From Pelecanus crispus (taxonomy: Eukaryota > Chordata > Aves > Pelecaniformes > Pelecanidae), in assembly GCF_030463565.1 (NCBI RefSeq), contig NC_134648.1, positions 15,013,306 to 15,077,305 of the forward strand: 64,000 bases of DNA, written 5' to 3'. The position numbers were made by a program, and so were the translations under genes. The notes beneath the pieces are model-generated. The model ran no database searches and had not been told where the DNA came from. It saw nothing but the letters and a program-made list of their open reading frames with translations. Shown in pieces: positions 1 through 42,008 of the stretch (position 1 is the first letter of the stretch; each line of letters begins with the position of its first letter).

Positions 1-26824
<26,824 letters not shown>

Positions 26825-28650
26825 GGAAACTTCAGTGGTGTCCAATATGATGATAGCCTATTTTTTTTTTTCCACTGTGCTGACTTCAGCCTGACACAGT
26901 TCACATGAAATTGAAAGGCCTTAATACTGTGAGAGGATTCTTTCTACTCTAGTGGAATCCCACTCCTATGCACTTTCGCCACACAGAATATGAAACTTTA
27001 TTCAAAGATTGAGTATTGTATACCCTGATGCAAAGTTCTTTATGCCTTAGTTGGTATAAAATATCCTGATATAATGCTGCCTTGCTCAATATGGAACTCT
27101 TATTTTCCTTGAGGTACCTGCAATTTTTAAAAACATTCAGTGACTTCAAATACCAAAGTGGCAAGAACTTTTTGCTAATAAGGAAATGTGGGATGAATCC
27201 TAATGTTGTCTTGAGTTGTTTATTTCATGTTGTTTTCGAACATGAATAAGAAAAAGTCTGTGCCTATATGAAAACTATGTTACCGTTGCAGTGCAAGCCT
27301 GTTGTGGGGTGTCTACTTAGTGCAGTAGTGTGCTTAATGTAGTCATCTCAGAGCAACTGTTCAAGGACTGTGACATAAATGCTGAATTCTGATATTTGTG
27401 GTTTAAAAAAGAAAAAAATCCAGGTGCATCTATTTCTGATGCTTTTTATTATTGTGCATAATCTGATGTTTTATTTTTGCAGAAAATATTCAGGTTTGCA
27501 GTGGGTGTTCATGATAATTCATTGAATACAAGGCCGTTATCATCTGTTGCCTTGCTGTTTTGTGGTAGAACATTAAAAACCTGTTCAGCTACTTAAATTA
27601 TTAAGGAATTTTATTCTTTTAGTCATAATGCTATATTTCCTGCCCTTACTCAGGTTCCTGTTTAAAAACAAGTCAACCACATCATACATTTTTATCTTGC
27701 ACCGATTTCTGGTCTTAAATTTTAAGGAAATAAGATCCTATTTCATTTATTCTTTGTATGTAAAACTTTAGGAGAATTAAAGATTTTTTTTTTTTTAAAA
27801 GACATAAACTACTGTTTCAAAATGGCTAGTTTATTTTACCGTGCCCCACATCTCTTCTCCCATCACAGACATAGCTTATATTGCCTTCAAGTTTGATGTA
27901 CATCCTGAAATATACATATGGAAAGCAGAACATGAAAACTTTGTGTAAAGCCTAATAGTAAGATAAACATCACTGTACTATGTTACATTTTAGATTGTTG
28001 AGTTTTTAAATAAGAAACTTGGACATTCCACACAAATGTATTTTTAGGAACACTGCCATTGTAGGTCTAATTTAAAAAAAAAAACAAAACCAAAACCAAC
28101 ACAAAAACCCTCCCATACACAAAAACCACCCCCAACCAAACAAAAAAACCCAGAGCATAAATTAGGCTACAAGTATATAAGCAAGCCACAAATAAAGCTA
28201 GTTTTAAAAGTGCACCTTTTAGTACTAAACATTTATATGCTGTGCAGTTGAATTGAATAAAAACAAATGTGCAGGTGTGCAAGTTGCTAAAAGTATCTTA
28301 GCATATTTGTGTTTACATTTACATCGGTTGACTTGAAAAAAAAAGATAACATTCCTAAGATAAACTTGTGTAAATTGTATTGCACTATTTTACACAAACA
28401 AATTTTTATTCTGCTCTTTGATTGGCCAGTTTAAATAACTGAAAGGAATTTTTTTTTTTTTATTTTTCCACTAATAAGCTTTTTGTTGATCCATTTAGAA
28501 GACCACTGAGATGTGCTTTTGCTATTTTATATATTCAGTGTCAAATCCCCCTTTGCTGCCATTATTACTATCACTGCATTTTTTTGTAACACGAGCAGTG
28601 TTAAAACCAGATATTTCTGTCATTAATAAAATGTTGCACTATTGAAGCTG
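26825..28650 (+). other. PDE3B: PDE3B 3' UTR (probable)
   Basis: The AT-rich sequence after the stop has no further coding potential. It holds several AATAAA hexamers (28191, 28257, 28625). An A/C-rich low-complexity stretch lies at about 28070-28150. The exact 3' end is inferred only from the last strong poly(A) signal. Confidence 0.6.
28625..28630 (+). terminator. PDE3B: Candidate PDE3B poly(A) signal AATAAA
   Basis: AATAAAATGTTGCACTATTG is followed within about 50 nt by a T/G-rich stretch (TTGTATTTTATATTTGTTG). It is preceded by a TGTA element (TTTTTTTGTAAC). This is the best-organised 3'-end signal after the PDE3B stop. Other AATAAA copies at 28191, 28257 and 29114 are alternatives. Confidence 0.5.
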
Positions 28651-30401
28651 GCACTTATTGATAATTTACTTGTATTTTATATTTGTTGTTCATATATTTT
28701 CCTAACAGAAATTTGAAGACTACAGAAATTATGCTTGTTTCAGTATGCTGTATTCTCAGCATTTTGTGTTTAGCCTATGTGTTTGTATATAAAAAAAAAT
28801 CACTTTAATACTGTTTAGTTTTATTTTGCTTTGACTGAAAAAAGATGCAAATGAGCTTGTCTAAAGTTACTATTATATTATTTTAAATGACAGTTTTCCA
28901 TTTTGTTTCCTTTTAAAAAAATAGTATTAAAAACTAATATAAAGAAAAAATAAGAAGATAAATATAACATTTTATCTTTTACTAAAGCATTGGCAGCATT
29001 TATATCTGGTGACAACTTTGCCAGCAACTTTCTTATCTCAGGTTTCCCTTAAACTCTTTAGCAATACTGAAGCAATTTTTAAATTCAGAAACAAGTAGCA
29101 AACCTCAGTGTTTAATAAACTATAATGCTAATATGTATTTCCAATTAGATATTTTCAAGTTACAATAGCTTGCTTCAAAGATATGTTTAGTTATGAATGT
29201 ATTCAAAATCCTCCTTAAAATGTCTGTTATTTATGTATACATAATATGTGACTAATTGTTACTCTAAGAGCAAGGGGAAAAGAATGTACAAATGTTATCA
29301 AAGGTTGTTTCAGGGCATGTTTGCAGAAGTGGATATAACTGTAACTGTGAAGGGGTCTTAATCTTTCAAAAACGGTAATGGAGGGTCATTTGAATGTTGA
29401 TGAGCTGTTGTCAACAATAATATATCTGCATATAAGGCATGTCACTCTTACTCTGGTAACAACTCACTGAGAAATTACAACCAATTTAAATCTGTGATCA
29501 CACTTCAATTCACAGCTACCAAGGGATGCTAAGGAGCGCACAAAAGAACACACTTAAAATGTTTTCTAAAGCAACACTCACGGGTTTTTTTGTTTGTCAG
29601 GAAGTAGGCCAAATTAGCCTACACTGAAGTTTAGGCTACTACAGTAGATATATCTTTTATGGATAATATTCTCAGGTTTAAGTAAAGTCTTCAACCCCTT
29701 TCCTATCAAGAGTCTCCTATCTCTTCATTGCCTTCTTTTACAATGTATGTTGGATTACTTGCTCCTATGCATACAGAACTAGACTACAAAGTTTTCTGTA
29801 AGGACCCATTTCCCTCCATGCCTCTGGAGATGCCTGGATGTTATGGTGGTGCTAAACTAGTTAAAATGAACTACTTGGATCCTCTTCACGTAAGTTCTTC
29901 CTCCATGACAAAGTTAGACGGTGAGTCTAAGATTCAAAATGAAATTACTGTTATAACATTGCTTAAGGTAAGTCCAAATTAATGAAGTTTGCAGAAGACC
30001 TGATTTGCTCTGTGCATAGAACCATTTCTTCTCTGTAATTCTTGCATTCAATTTTAACCACAGCCAGTGGCAGGTGAATTGACAAAAGGAGTTCACAGAA
30101 TTCAAGAGCTCACTTTTAGCTTTGGTGCTTCCTCCTGGGCAGGCATAGTTGAGGCTGGGTTTCTGGTTCCTCTAAAAGTATACACAGAATTTGAGGTAAT
30201 CCAGTGTGTGGCACTAACACGCAGAGGGCAGTACTTTCCCTTTTGTCCAAAAAACATTTGAGAAGGTGTGAGAGAATTGGAAGTGTCTCATATGCTGGTG
30301 AGTGTGAGATCAGGAATCCCAGTCTGTGAGACATGTTTTGGAGTAAAAGGATGGAATTAGCTTGGGTGATGAGAATTAGAAAGGAGCTGTAAGGATGGCA
30401 T

Positions 30402-30419
30402 ACACACACACACACACAC
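30402..30419. repeat. CA/AC dinucleotide microsatellite
   Basis: Nine perfect AC units are present (TACACACACACACACACACG). The tract is short, but long enough to be length-polymorphic. Confidence 0.85.
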
Positions 30420-33400
30420 GGCACTGTTTATTGTTTCAAGCCAGTTCATTGTCTTCAAAATAATACAGAAACAGGATATCTTTGGAAAGTCAGAATATTT
30501 GGATTGCTAGAAATGAAATGAAAATGGAAATGAAAATTAAATTATACTACTAATAACGATACAATTATCATAACTTAAGTTGTGATACAAGTTTAAGAAA
30601 ATGGATTTTTCTGTGCCAGTAAAGCTTAGATGAGAGAAAATAAATATACAAAGTTGATTAAATGAGGTACAAAAAGTATGAATAAGGCAGTGTTTTATTT
30701 TGCTTTTTTCCTCCAGCTTTCTTCAGAATTGTGTTTCTGGACAACGTGCTTCTTCATGTCTGTTAAGGCAAATGAGGTAATGAATTGCTTTCATTTTTGC
30801 AGTGAAGAATTTTCCTTTCAATATCTTCTGAATTAAGCCTTTAACTTGCTGTAAGAGTCATACTGCAGATTCTCAGAGTTGAAGCTGGCAAAAGAACACA
30901 ACTGTTAACTGGTCCCTATCTGATCTTAATTTAATAGGCCCATAAGTAATTAGTACTTTTGTCCTCTGCTAAATGAGAAAGAAGAACATCTTGTATTTCA
31001 GAGGAAAGAAAGCCTATGGACTAAGCTGCTATAGGATAAACATTCCAGTGCACTTGAATTTCTAGTTGGCAGTGACCCTCCTGGCATAGTGTACATTCCC
31101 CACATCCTTATGCATCTAGCTAATAGACACATAACTCTTAACTGAGCAATCTATCTCAATGGTTTTGTTGTCCATTTGTTCTCTCATTTCTTTAAGACAT
31201 TTCTGGCTTAGACTTGAAATACTGATTCTCGTTAGTCTCATTTCTGTTATCTGCAATATTCTTTTTAAAAAAAAAAAAAAGTAGAGTAACTAGCAATTGC
31301 TTGTTTTGTTAATAATAGCATTAAGCTATAGAAAGTGGTTCCAGTAAAGAAGAAACTGTTTTCCTTTGGTACTGAGATTGAAATATCTGTCCAGAGATTG
31401 GCTGACTTGAAATGCTATTGTGATACAGTCAGGATACTGAATAATGGATGCTTAATGTATTTAAGTGATTGACACTTACTTGGTTCTATGTGACACTACA
31501 GACACCCTTTTAAAAAGGGCACAACACAATCAGAAATGATTGACTGGAAGGTTTCTTTTTGAATCTGTACACCATGAGTCATCTTCCGATTTCTGTACTT
31601 CAAGAGATCACAGGTGATAGCAACTGGTGTCTATGATAGGTTCCACTATGCAGGCTGTATTATCTGGCAGAATGTTACCATCTGTGAAACCTAAGTAAAG
31701 AGAGTAAAAATCTTATACGGAGGAGAAACCTTCTGCTTTTTGGTTTATCTGAGAGGTTTCAGAAAAATAGAACTGTGTAACATTAAAACAGTAGAGCCTT
31801 AAATAACGGTGAGAGGGCATAGTGTTTCAAATGATTCCTACAATTCACCTTGTGATTTGTCCATGTTCTAAATATCTTGCCAAAAAACAGGTGATGAGTC
31901 ACTTCTGACTCATCTCTTCAGATCAGCAGAACCCTTTGCACCTTGAATGAGATCAAAGTCTTTTCATTTTACTTGCATATAAAACAAAGACTAATGCTTA
32001 GCTTAAAATGTAAGTATGATACAAAAAATCGAAAGGGTAAGCTTGGCATTACTTATTGCACATGGGGAGCAGACTGCAGACTTTGTCACCTGTGCCAGTT
32101 AGATGTGAAGACTTGCTCCTATATATGGTCATTCAAATGGACTTAGTATACCCCTCTTTCTTTCATCATGACATTCATCCTACTAGAATTTATTAATTTC
32201 TGACTCATATTAATGAAGCTTTCTCTCAAAGAAGTGAGTGAAGAAGGCCTCCTATTTATCTTTGCAAATGGGTTTGTAATCATTTTGTTCTATTCATCAT
32301 AAATAAGGCATTACCAAAATACTGTTTCTAATTTCAGATGTCACACCCCAGGAAAAATATCTGTCCATTAGACAGATTGCATAATTCCAGTACAGACCAG
32401 CAAGACTGACCAGAAATATGGAAGACATGGCCTAAAGAGGAGGAGGATGATAAAATTAATTCAAGAGATTTTTCTGAGTCTAGTGAAAATGAGACTTAAG
32501 TGAGATATTCTAGGGTTTTAAATACTTGATAAGGCTGCTTCAAAGAGCAAAGTAATCAGAATAATGCTTTCAGTGTTCATAGTGTTTAAGACAGGAAGTA
32601 ACAGCTTTAGACTGCAAGAAGGAAAATTCAGGCTCAACATGGCTAATTGTCTAAGGATTGAGAGGGCTGTGAGTCACTGAAATAGATTGCTGTGGACTAT
32701 TAAGGAAGTCTTTCAAAAAAAAAGTCTGAAAAACAGCTTTTGGAAGAATGTATTACTGGGTCAGATGAGTGAACTGCATAACTTACTGAGATCCCTTCTG
32801 GACCTATTTTTTCAATACTAGGACTAGAGATGAGATCCAATATGGATCACTTTCAATACCAGTAAGAACATTGCACAATGATAGAAAACAGTCAAATAAT
32901 AACATTCAAACAACAGGAATTGGATGTGTCAGCTGAATCTCTATTTCAGTGAATATTACAAGCTTTTCATTTACTGAGTATTTAACTGGTAATGCATCTC
33001 TGACCAGAAATAGTCTTTTTATTTGTTGAGGCAGAGAGCTAGAATCCTTTTGAAAAAACAGACAAGGTTTGAAGCTCAGCCAGAGTTAAGATTCTGTCTA
33101 ATTGTCAGCTTATGAATAAATGGAAATGCAGTAGCCAAAATGTTTAAAAAAATATTATTGTCTAAAGTTAGTTTGCTAAAGCTTACTATATTTTAAATAT
33201 TTGTCAAGCTATATGATCATCTCTAGATCTTAAGTGCATACTTAAGACATTAGGAGGTGTGGGATGCTTTGGAAGATTATGTAATTCATGTACTTATGAA
33301 GAGGATTAGTTTAAGCAAGTGGGGATTTTTAGATAAATTTTAGCCCTTAGCACTGAGTTTTATTGCAATCAACAATGAATTATTCTTACAGTGTCTCTTC

Positions 33401-36059
33401 AAATATATAATCATGACATTCACTATGATATGAAGAACTTGAATATTCTGTAGGCTATATCTACAATTTGTGATGAAGTAAATGCAATATTAAGGTATGT
33501 TGCATTTCCCTCTATACTATGACAGGTTAGACTGTACATTCTTTGTGAGAGAAACAGTATGTCTTTATACAATGTAAAATACAATGGAACAAGATCTGAA
33601 GATGCCTTGAAGGGGCTTTAAAAAGCAACTTCTATGCTTCCAAAAAATAGCAATTAAATTAACTTCCTAACCTATATAGGCACAAGAAGGATCATCAGTA
33701 CCTATGTTTTTTCTGGAAAATTTAGGCTTATAAAATTCTGCTGTGGTGCATGTTCACCAGCATTATTATTTTAACTGAGCTTATTGCACAAGTTGAAGAG
33801 AACCAAAAGGGCATTTGGACTCCTTAAACAGGGATGTGTGTGGAGAAAGGAAACTTAATTACCTGAGAATAACTGCAATTCTCTAAGATGTTTTATCCAC
33901 AGTCATTCTATTACCTAACTTTCCTTCCTTATTGGTATGAAGCCCTACCTGAATTACCTATACTAGTGAAGGACCTGAACAACAATTGAGCCATCCTTTA
34001 TTCCCTTGGTTTAGTGAGGGTATAAAAGTGTCCATGGAGCAAAGAGCATAGACCCTGTTGTCTAGATGCTAATGGTGGGACTAATGTGGTTAAGCATCCT
34101 AGCAAATTAACTGTAATGTAAAAAGCTCATCTTTTTTTATATATAATATTTTTTTAATACTTCTGATAAGTCATAGTTTATACAAATTAAAAATATTTCT
34201 TCTAAGATTTTTAGTACGAGTGTAGAAAAGGAAGTCAGCGCTTGAAAACAGCAAAGGAATAAATAGTAAGTTTATTCTCTTTTCTGGTATATTACTATAG
34301 GCTGGTATATATCACATGTAAAATTTTAGGCAAGCAGCCATCTGCTGCAGTAATAGTAAGCTATTGGATTAGATTCCACATTCCTGATACGCTCCATTAT
34401 TTTAATGGATTTAATCTATTTGGAATGTTACTTATTCAGAAGAATGCAACAAACGTAATGTCTCCTGAAGTCTGGCAGTCTTCCTAAGAAATGACCACTC
34501 TGAGTATGGGTTCTGCCTAATTCTAATCACATCGACATCTAGATAGTTGACAGCCTTTAAAAATATCTAAAGGGATAATCTAGAAATGGAAGAATCTGCT
34601 GATCCTCCAATTGTGTTGTATGAAAGGACAGAATACGGCATAATATTTCCAGAACAGAAGTTTAATTTGATACTGATTAGACAAAAGGTTTGAATTATGA
34701 GGCCTAATGCCAAAAAAACACCTCAGCCACCTAGCTGCTATGAAAATGCATGTCTGTACCTTACACACCAATTTATACTGAGAGTTTATCTTTTAAACTC
34801 TTATTCAACAGTCCACTGTACTTGGCTGTGTTATCTTGTGTTTTCATCATTCCATCTATCTGACCCAGAGATAAATTCTGATCTGGCATCTTCACCATTA
34901 TGATTTTTTTCCCCTGTTTATCCCTAATCCTTCTATTTTCCCATTTAATGCATTGTTGCAAAATTTACATAATCTTATTTTCACCCCTTTTTCAAAGAGA
35001 TTTGACTATCTTTTTTTTATTGTGTTCTCTCTGAACTTGCTACTTTTCAGGTGAATGTGCTATCTTAATGACAACATAATCTGCCTCATCTACTTGCTAG
35101 TACTTGTACAAACCATTAGGTTCAATTCAGGAAAAAAAAAATGCAGATTAATAGTTTATTTTCACTATTCAGACAGCCTGAATCAGAATTAGATTCAGAA
35201 TCTAATTGTGTAGCAGAACAGCATACTAAATCAAGAAAAGACCTGCTTGCTATGTGAGCTGGGGCTGCTTTAACACTTGAATAGCTAGCAGAGGTTTGGA
35301 GTTCAGAGAGAACAGTAAATTTTATAAGCTGATGGATTGAGACAGGAGTGACTGCTGTAAACTTATGTATTTTACTTCTCATGCTGAACACAGGGCAAAT
35401 TGGAACCAGAGCACAGAAGAAAGGTCTGATAACTGATTTTAAGATTTCTGTAACTATCCAGTAATGACTATCCTCGCTGCTAGTTATATACCTGATTCTT
35501 CATCTAAAGCTGTTCAAAGTATTCACCTAGTTCCTAGTTTGAAGATATTTCACCTTGACTTCTATTTATATTCTTGTCTACTTACTGAAGAGATCTTTTA
35601 TCAACTTCTTGTTCTCTGTTTAGATAGCTGTAGACTGTAATCAAGTCACTTAATCATGTGTTTGGTAAACCAAGGAAATGAATTGTCTTGAATGTGTTAC
35701 TAGCTAGTATGTTCTACAGTACATTTCTGTGGTGTGTATTCTGGAGACAGGTTTGAGCCTCCAACTTATCCAAAAACTTTCTAACAGTGCCAGTGTGTCA
35801 CCAAGTCTGAAATAATAACTCATTCTGAAGTGGAAGCATACTAGCTTGGACATGGTGCTGCCCTGATATGATCACATACTATTTGGTCATCTCATAAATC
35901 AGAATTATTAAAAAATTATTTTTAAAAAGTACGTTAATTATTTGGATTGCTGTGAGGTACTTCTTTCAGAATATACAGCATAAACATATTCTTAGTCATT
36001 TTTACAGCTTTATAGAAACACTACCAATTTTTTTTAAATGGTCCTTCAGTTATAGACAA

Positions 36060-36190
36060 CAGAACAGGACACAGTATTCAAGGAATGCTTGTGCCAGCAC
36101 CAAATACATATATATAGCTCCTGTATCTGTTAATGGTCGGACTCAATGATCTTAAAGGTCTTTTCCAACCTAAATGATTCAATGATTCTG
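36060..36190 (+). mobile_element. LINE CR1 3'-end fragment
   Basis: GTTAATGGTCGGACTCAATG, ATCTTAAAGGTCTTTTCCAA and CCTAAATGATTCAATGATTC form a canonical CR1 3' end. The preceding AGAACAGGACACAGTATTCA, then AGGAATGCTTGTGCCAGCAC, resembles the CR1 body sequence. The element may extend further upstream in degraded form (to about 35500). Confidence 0.85.
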
Positions 36191-39100
36191 TCCTCACTCA
36201 ATATTCTGTCAACACAAGATCTTTTGGCTGCACAGTTAAAGTTCATGCTTAACTAAACCCACCATGAATCCTAAGCTCTTTCAGGATTACAGCTTTTCAA
36301 TATAGATTTCCCTCATCCTATGCCTGTTTTCTGTGTCACTGGCTCATAGACATCTGAATTTATATTTGGACACATCCAAAAAGACCAGAGTCCAGAAGGA
36401 AAGACCTTCCTTTTATTGATATTGGATCTGGCCCACAGGTCAAAAATATACTCTCTGAAATGAATAGATTGTAGTGTGAGTATATGAAATGAATGTAAAT
36501 CAACGGAATTCTTTTCAGAATTACAATTTTATAAGTTCTGCAACATTACTAGAAAATAGAGTGATCTTATATTGGAAACTTACTTGCACGATGGTGATGC
36601 TTAAGGAAGGATCACCAGAACAAATGCAGAAAGATGCATGACTTCACCTCAAGCTTTGGTCAAGTCTAGTTATAGGCAACAAACATTTGGAGAGAGATGC
36701 TGAATACCATTGAATAGAGACTATGCTAAAATCCTGCAGTGTGAAGTCAGTGCACATTAGATCATCCTGTGCAGTACTCTAGTACTAGTTATCAACACTG
36801 CCTACATTGTGGACGCAGAATTACTCTCCCACTTGGTGTACCTCGAAGTTACCTTTGCAAGAAAACCTGGTGTAGAGGAAAGGGAGATGTGTGCACATCT
36901 GTTCAGCAGTTTTAGATTCAGCAAATATTCATGTCAGTAGGAAGAAGAAAGGGGAATGAGTCCACAAGCACGCAGAATGGTTGTTAGGGGTAGGTTGGGC
37001 TAATAAGCAGAGAAACTGCATTAGTGCGATGGCCATTATACAGCAGGTACCAATTAGGCTTTTCTTCCCTTGCAGTCTAATCTGTGCAGCTCTACAAGAG
37101 CCTGTACATCTCTAAAGCTAACCCAAATATCTCACTTTGGACACTACTAGGAGCTGACTGATTTGATATCCTACCTAGACCATTTGCTTCAACAATCCTT
37201 GCTGAACATGATCTGTAAAGAAATAAACTCACCTTAAGCATCTTCATGCAAAGTCGCCTAGTTTGTCCTTGGCATGCTCAGTAACTTTGGAGGTTTGGAC
37301 CAGACAGTAACACATTATTTTGAATGACATATCTGTTCTCTCAACATACACAGAAACTACATAGGGAGATATTTCTGTCCCTGTGGTGACATCGCTCCTC
37401 AACAAAATACCTGAAAATTTACCAGCTGTTGTCCAGCCACCCACAGGCTGAAGATGGCATTGCCTTGTATCTCCAGGGCTGTTTAAGCAAGGTCCCTCAG
37501 CTAATGCTAGATCGTGGCCCCACATAACCTAAATTACTCTGGGTCTACAGAGAGCATATTCACTTAGCTCTCTTTAAAGATTTCTAGGGTTCCTGGGCAC
37601 CGGATTTCCCTTTACCCATAATACAGTGGCATATCCCCATAGCAGAAGGAACTATTGTTTCTGCCCAATCTATTGGTTCTGCCCAATGAAAAGGCAATTT
37701 TCCTTGCAGGTTCAGTTCATGCTTCCTGCAGTGATATTCAAACCATGGACAAGGGAGATCACGTCTTCCAGGCATATTTTAGCTCTTAAGCCACTACAGA
37801 TCTTAAACATGAGTGAGTTTTGCTCCTTCCAACCCTGATTCTGTACAGATGAAAAATTACCACAGTTCTATGATACACTTAGTTTAAGGATGAAAGAAGC
37901 AGGCTCTTTGTAAATTCCAGTCTGAAATAGCACTTTGGCTGCTACAGATACAGTGATTTCTGGTACTTACTCTGAAAAATTCTGCCAAGTCAATCCAGAA
38001 ATGTCATCAAAAGAACTGTAATTATTTTTCCAGATAAACCACTCATGCTTCATAACGATTTGTAAATAATTGCAAAAATTAGAACACATTGTCTTTTTGC
38101 TTTCAATCTACTCTTTTCTTCCCTATTTATAATTTTTCTCTTTATTTAACTTTCTCTCATTTTCCAGATGATATGACCAATTCTCTGGACAGTTATTAGG
38201 TCCCACTTAAAACATTACACATTTGACAGTGTGTACATAACATTAAAATACATGCTATATTATAAACACCAGCTATAATGTTCTCCTTTTCCCATTTCTA
38301 TTTTATTGTTCCCTTATTAAGAGAAATTGAGATCTAAGACAAGAGATTGTTCACTGAAAAAAGACGTAGCTACATCCTGACATATAGTCCAAGTTAGCTG
38401 AACTATTTCTAGTATGTATTGGCAAACTAACAAAAAAGCATTATTATGCTTCTCTAGGTCTTTCTCTCACAACATATTCTGGATACATATAAAGAATCTA
38501 TCACAATAAATTCAAACTATTTACTTTCAGAGAAGCAGTAATGTTTCTTGAACTTTTATGAAATCTCACTTTGTATAGTTAATTTCTGAAGGCACAGATT
38601 GATGAACCTTCCTGCATTTATTAGGTTCACACTACGCTTATGTTCACCAGTATCACAGAAACTGGTGGAAGTTGAGGAAATGAAGTGCTAAAGAGCAAGA
38701 TTTCTTTGGCATTCTTTCAGTGTCATATGACAAGTGTTCCCTTTTCAGTTTGTGGGGATGCTGGCATGGCCAAGGTTAACCCAAAAACTTAAGTTTAAGG
38801 ACAGAGTTTTAGAAAGGAGGATTTAAGGTACTATGATGGTACCAAATGCAGCTCTTGCATCAGTGTTAAGAAGGGAATCTCCTGCTGGATAGCAAGATGT
38901 GTTGCCCTGGGCCTGGACTTAAGTCTAGGAGTAGATACAGGAATAGACTGTGTCTGAGAAATAGGGCAGAAAGCACCCATTCTCATGATACAGAAATGGT
39001 GAAGGCACAGAACCACTTCTAGAGTTTCTGGTTTGAGGCAAGTATACAAAACTAGAGCCAAGACAGAGAAAACAGATGTAGGAGAAACATACAGCAGCTC

Positions 39101-42008
39101 ATAATCTTCCTACTGGTATTACACTGTAGTTGGTTGTGGAGACCTTTGAATGGGATATAATAAAATAATATGATGGTGAGTTGACTATATTCTTCTCCAA
39201 TTAGCAGAATTTCTGTGATTATACTCACAAAAGACAACTATTGCTCAGGGAGAAATTAAAATAATTAAGTCAAAATATAAAATCAAGTCTTAATCCTAAG
39301 ATTCCTGTTCCTTAGGAAAGACTGCTGGCTCTAGTCTGCATTTACAAATACTGAACAAGACCAAAAAATAGCGCAAAGGCTATTGCAGTAATCTCATAGG
39401 AAAGGAAAAAAGCTGAAGTGGATTTTTTCCTGGACACACTAAAGAAAAGAATGATTCAAAACTGTACAGGGATTGAGAGCAGCAAAGGCAAGCTGAATAT
39501 GCATTTTTAACTACGTTTACAGGAAAAAGTCCTTCACTGCATTTGGGAATGGCAGTGGAGTTACAGAGAAGGTACATTCAAGTTTCTTCTTGTGGTTTTA
39601 ATACACCTGTACGTGGAAACAGTGCTTCCAGTTCTAAACTATCATCATGAATTCAAAGAGCTAACTCTGCAAAAGACAAAATCAGAAGACTATAAATACT
39701 GGAGGGAATAAAACTTAGGAAAATGGTGAAACCAACAGTGCAATAAATGGCATTAATATACAGAAATGGAGAGGTTACAACTTAAATTTCAAGAAATCTT
39801 TCTATCAGTATCTGGACACATTATTTTAGTCCAAAATATTAGGACATTTAAAGCCAGATAGAAAAAACTTCTGCAAATAGGAACAACCTTGCCTTGACAC
39901 ATTAAGTAAGGTCTTTTTTCATCCTTAAATTCTACAAACAGAAGAAGATATACTGGTTAATATATCAACCTTTAATCCCAAAACAATGTTAAATAGCAGC
40001 TAGCTATGCTAGATATTTCAGCTGTAGAAAACTCTCACCAGGAAATTCTGAACATCTGGCTGGCTACTGACGTTCATTACTAATCAATCAATACCATGTA
40101 GAAATTCCACAGGACTGGAAAAAACTGTTATTATGTCAGTATTTCAAATTATTGAATTGGATCATTGGGGTAATTCTAAGTCAGAGGGAAAATAATGAAA
40201 AAGTTGATACAGAATGAAGCATGTAAATATAACTAATACTGATATAGATTTATAGAAAAGACAGTTTGTCAAATGTATTTGATTGCTTAAATGAGACCAT
40301 AAGTTGGCAGATAATGGTAAAAGTTTGGATTGATATTCTGAGGCTTTCATAAGGCGTTTTGATTTAGAAACCAGAATGACATATAATCAATATTGTTCTC
40401 ATTAAATGGATTAAAGACTAGCCAGGAGTTAGATCTCAAAATACCTCAGCAAAAGGGAATCAGCAAAAGGGAATTACCACTGGCCAGCTGCATTTTGAAT
40501 GCAGCCCCCGCAAGAACTTGTTCTTGATTTTTTTTTTTTTTAAATCCTCCCCCCACTTCAATTAGGATTATTTGAATCATATTTTAACCAAAGGATGTCC
40601 TAGAGTTCTTGCAACCCAGAAGGAAAACCTAGATACTAACAAAATTCTGGCTGTCTGATCTAAGAGCACAGGGTGGGATACAAGAAGAATTACCATGAGT
40701 GCAGAACTGTAACACTGAACTCTTCTGTTCAGTATTGCTTCATACTGAAGCCACATAAATTCGGTAGATTCCACAATTTTTACTTAAGCATTTCACAAGC
40801 ACCCAACATCTATTTATGCAGGTATCCAGAAAAGCCTCGATCTTGACTCCTAAGCCCTGCTATTTGCCAGTTATCTTAGGAGTGGTTTATTCGCAGCTTT
40901 CATAATGTGCCCAATGCACAGCAATCAGGATTACCTCCTTCCCCTCCTTTTTGAATCTTAAATCTTCTCTACAGAAAGGCAGTTATTCAGCAAGAGGACT
41001 AGCTTGCCCACCCTCTTCAGAGCACCAGGAACTTATGTTTGAGATGCTGTCTGTGGGACATGTGGGTCTGACTACCCTCAGAGCGAGCAAGTAACTTAAT
41101 CTGGACCAGCTGCATCTTAAGTTGATAGGCTATTATGTAAGTGGACTGGTATTAGCTCTGTTTGATCCTTCTCTTGTGCTGTTTCAAAAGAAAGGAAGTA
41201 TTTCTGCTCAGTATAAGCTGAAAACATCAGGTCAGCAGAAAAAACACCAGTTCCTGCCTTTGAACTCTCCTGCAGCTCCAAGTTGAAGCATAAGCTGTAT
41301 AAAGAGCAAGGTCTAATATTCAGCACTGTCCTTAAAAAGCCACTTGCTCAGTGTGTGTTTTGTTCTGAACCCTATCCTGAGGCTTGACCTCCCCACATGG
41401 TGGGTACTGAACATACCATATTTAGAGTATCAGGTTCCCCTGTAGGGCCTGCATGCATAAATCTTTATCTACCAGTAACTACAAAGCAATCACTGTCAAG
41501 AATAAAAAATGAAGCTGGCAGAAGTCAAGAGTAGCTGTCATGCCTGCAACTTGTGCTTAAAATCCATTTAAAATCTGTTTCTCCCCACCCAATTCCACTC
41601 CCCCTCCCAGAAAGGTCTCTTCTCTGGTCAGACTCATGAACAGCTTATTTTCTTGACTTGTAGTATAGTTGCAGGTGATTCTGGTAACACAAACACTGCT
41701 TTTTTCCAGACTACTTAGGCAGAGATTAATTATTACATAATGCTTTGTGTTGGGAAGCAATGGAGGACACGTGTCTGGAAATGCAATAAAATGGCAAAAA
41801 AGATTGGTGTAATTGTCAGGAGCGTGGCAATAACTGAACACCATCTATGTTACTAAATGAGAAGCAAGCCATAAAAGATCTTAAAAGTGAATTCACACAG
41901 CTATCTGATTCACTAGAAAATTGTGACCAACTGGGAAGATAGGGCAAGGAGAAGGAAGGATTAAAATGCTTTAACAGACAATTCGTTTGTCAAGGCTGCA
42001 AAAGATAA

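Larger units (their letters stand above)
28651..42008. other. Intergenic region between convergent PDE3B and CYP2R1
   Basis: About 13 kb of AT-rich DNA without a recognisable exon, RNA gene or long open frame. It contains a CA dinucleotide tract (30402-30419), a CR1 3' end with an older degraded body (about 35500-36190) and short direct repeats, such as CAGCAAAAGGGAAT twice at 40446-40475. A distant extension of either 3' UTR into this region cannot be excluded. Confidence 0.7.

Noticed and set aside
37660-37692. Direct repeat TTCTGCCCAAT with intervening ATTGG as a possible regulatory pair
   Set aside because: It is too short and isolated in intergenic DNA, with no promoter or CpG context nearby.
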